Below, one piece after another: positions 63,801-64,000 of a stretch of 64,000 nt of DNA. The notes beneath the pieces are model-generated. The model worked only from the letters and a program-made list of their open reading frames with translations. It did no database searches and was not told the origin of the DNA. Numbering within the stretch: the first letter of the stretch is position 1; each line of letters opens with the position of its first letter. The stretch is from Flavobacteriia bacterium. GTDB lineage: Bacteria > Bacteroidota > Bacteroidia > Flavobacteriales_D > Crocinitomicaceae. A program made the position numbers and the translations under genes. The stretch covers positions 1 to 64,000 of the forward strand of contig CANHQP010000016.1 in the NCBI GenBank assembly GCA_947462925.1. Reading direction: 5' to 3'.

Positions 63801-64000
63801 ACTTCAAATAATGGTGTTTTAGGATCTTGGCTTCCAGCATTGAATAATACAGCAACAACGACTTATACATTTACTCCAGATGCAGGACAATGTGCAAACA
63901 CTGCAACAATGACGATTACTGTCAATCCAATTTTGACCCCGACATTTAATGCTGTTGCACCAATTTGTTCAGGAGCCACTTTGAGTGCTTTGCCAACAAC
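57831..64000 (+). CDS. Giant exported repeat protein, open at the window edge
   Basis: The frame from ATG 57831 stays open through base 64000 (over 2,050 codons). It starts with a signal peptide (ILFLVFLGLISTHLLGQ). A first beta domain has GFTFKFFCNDFTQVGLSTNG and later AAYWDDLNFDY, like nidogen-type or choice-of-anchor domains. After about residue 420 the protein becomes an array of about 21 modules of 65-68 aa. Each has a Cys near the start (ICSGDALAALPTTS), then NGITGTWSPALDN, TTTYTFTPDAGQC and a closing TLTITVN strand. Two other Ig-like modules interrupt at 60900-61380. The two Cys per module are likely disulfide-paired outside the cell. The sorting domain must lie downstream. The same module family occurs in the protein at 22.3 kb, so T9SS export is expected. 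Confidence 0.88.
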   Translation, partial: MIKKILFLVFLGLISTHLLGQTYTQSSIAINFETPVNEVTTASADDAAFTRNIGFTFKFFCNDFTQVGLSTNGIMTFGGTSTALTNTCLPNAAVPNNLIAAYWDDLNFDYSCAPTYFLDQTFGTAPNRYYVASWVAFREFGGSCGQYIYTQIKLYETSNIIEVHVQSNSLGTTNSGTIGIENATGTVGYQAVCNANPGNNVAFRWTPDAPAAPAQVGWTTVNGSAFTVPACGDYSSNLCIGSGVGAPASLVQGVNYTVENQGTAACGTAMTTAYLQAWSPGGSTACSMDPIGSPSVNTISFNAPTTGTHQINVSSNAPCAVANTCGGGLGGVLGGGSAVLRYIQNTTVSNTTTTTDICLSDTKSLTATLGGAHNNPTVVWSIQGGTATGSISGTTYTPTSTGSVIIRATVGNCFSDVTFNIVNSSLPTFAAIADICSGDALAALPTTSTNGITGTWSPALDNSATTTYTFTPDAGQCATTTTLTINVQSLLDFVTLQFPLTASICEGETLDIYGQVYEPGLTETNTQAAGITAEYGVFTADTDPSTWPAGAWTAATYNPLSIVNPNNDEYTATLVGLSAGTYYYAFRFSLNGCAFQYGGASVSGGSFWDGIANVNGALVVNPSITPTFAAVADICSGDVLAALPTTSTNGITGTWSPALDNTTVGTTTYTFTPDAGQCSGTTTLDITVNSNTTPTFAAVADICSGEALAALPATSTNGITGTWSPALDNTTVATTTYTFTPDAGQCAVTTTLDITVNSNTTPTFAAVAAICSGEVLAALPTTSTNGITGSWSPALDNTTVATTTYTFTLDAGQCAVTTTLDITVNSNTTPTFAAVAAICSGDALAALPTTSTNGITGSWSPALDNTATTTYTFTPDAGQCATTTTLQITVNGVLVTPTFTQVADICSGDALAALPLISDDGIAGVWSPALDNTATTTYTFTPDAGQCATTTTMTINVNGVAVIPTFDPIADACAGSLIAALPTTSTNGITGVWSPAINNTVTTTYTFTPDAGQCGTSTTITINILPNTVSISTDLPGGVCPGGSVPANLTASGSATYTWLPATGLSATTGSTVSANPLVSTIYTVTGTDGVCTDSETITVNVLLAPTIGVTTNPVSATICAGSSITLTGTGGVTYIWIPLGVAAPSITVSPAASTTYTIIGAGANGCVTTITKAVTVNPLITPTFTQVQPICSGAALAALPTTSINGLTGTWSPAINNTATTTYTFTPTPGQCGVTTTMTIVVNPILVSTFDPVAPICSGAVLAPLPTTSLTGVTGTWAPAINNTATTTYTFTPAAGQCGTSPTLTITVTPNVTPTFTALPPICDGDPLAALPTTSNNGITGTWDVPVDNTTTTTYTFTPDAGICATTQTMTIVVNPIVTPLFTQVAPICSGGTFILPTTSTNGITGSWSPAINNTATTTYTFTPDAGQCALTATMEVTVDPNVLPTFDPVAPICSGDVLGALPTTSTNAINGTWSPAINNAATTTYTFTPAAGVCATTTTLTIVVNSPVTPTFAPIGTICSGGAFTLQGTSLNGITGTWSPVANNLATTTYTFTPDLGQCATTTTLTVTISPVLTPTFTAVAPICAGAALSPLPTTSNNGVLGSWLPALDNTTTTTYTFTPDAGQCANTATLTITVNPILTPTFNPVAPICSGAVLGALPTTSINGVIGTWAPAINNTATTTYTFTPSAGACAVTTTMTIVVNPNVTPTFNPIGTICSGSAFTLPGTSLNSITGTWSPVANNLVTTTYTFTPTLGQCATTTTMTVTVSPILTPTFTAVAPICAGAALSALPTTSNNGVLGSWLPALDNTTTTTYTFTPDAGQCSNTATLTITVNPILTPTFNPVAPICSGAVLGALPTSSINGVIGTWAPAINNTATTSYTFTPSAGACAVTSTMTIVVNPNVTPTFNPIGTICSGSAFTLPGTSLNSITGTWSPVANNLVTTTYTFTPTIGQCATTTTMTVTVSPILTPTFTAVAPICAGASLSPLPTTSNNGVLGSWLPALNNTATTTYTFTPDAGQCANTATMTITVNPILTPTFNAVAPICSGATLSALPT
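62521..64000 (+). repeat. Higher-order 591-bp tandem amplification
   Basis: Near-identical blocks begin at about 62570, 63161 and 63752, exactly 591 bp (197 codons, three modules) apart. The array continues to the window edge. Differences between copies are few and largely at third positions, which points to recent unequal recombination within the surface-protein gene. Confidence 0.85.

Overview
The window is low-GC DNA of a Bacteroidota, most likely a flavobacterial-type (Flavobacteriales, perhaps Crocinitomicaceae/Fluviicola-like) chromosome. The evidence is: giant secreted repeat proteins with Por/type IX secretion C-terminal signals of both classes (type A 'YPNPT' and type B gliding-motility-like), an S46 dipeptidyl peptidase, several M16 peptidases, a TonB-type protein with a Bacteroidota-only N-terminus, a Flavo-1-like RNA, and many TAnnTTTG -7 promoter elements of the kind used by the Bacteroidota sigma factor. 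No phage, plasmid or CRISPR array is visible.

Layout. 1-300: the tail of an IS256-type transposase and a short array of hairpin repeats. 0.4-13 kb: housekeeping genes: YcxB-like membrane protein, clpP-clpX, an overlapping operon of nitronate monooxygenase plus an active/inactive M16 pair, menA-menC, coaE, a SiaB/SiaC-like signalling pair, a methyltransferase overlapping a ZIP metal transporter, and trmB. 13-33 kb: a glycosyltransferase, then three very large exported repeat proteins (2,617, 1,116 and 1,705 aa), with a trans-sulfuration PLP enzyme and a divergent Lrp/AsnC regulator between the last two. 33-43 kb: M16 peptidase-pdxH-DUF4494 operon, Flavo-1-like RNA, TonB-like protein, mnmD, DUF4442 protein, second nitronate monooxygenase, an accessory DUF4143 ATPase with an unusual two-armed 32-bp repeat array upstream, and a DPP11-like S46 peptidase.

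43.6-48.1 kb is an unstable-looking segment. It is bracketed by copies of a TTCGAAATAT...GCGATATTT repeat and contains an ArsR-type regulator, a TPR histidine kinase with a one-base frameshift in its ATP-binding domain, and a lipoprotein gene broken by an in-frame stop codon. 47-57 kb: xthA, then the translation cluster rplM-rpsI-rpsB-tsf followed by pyrH-frr, an enoyl-CoA hydratase, and a second exported active/inactive M16 pair. From 57.8 kb to the edge runs another giant exported protein, still open at base 64000, made of about 21 modules of 65-68 aa with recent 591-bp amplifications.

The strongest leads are the repeat array at the DUF4143 ATPase gene, the 45-bp palindromic array and its dispersed relatives around the two broken genes, a candidate structured leader before rpsB, and the recent module amplification in the surface proteins. 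All product names rest on reading motifs by eye; no database search was run.
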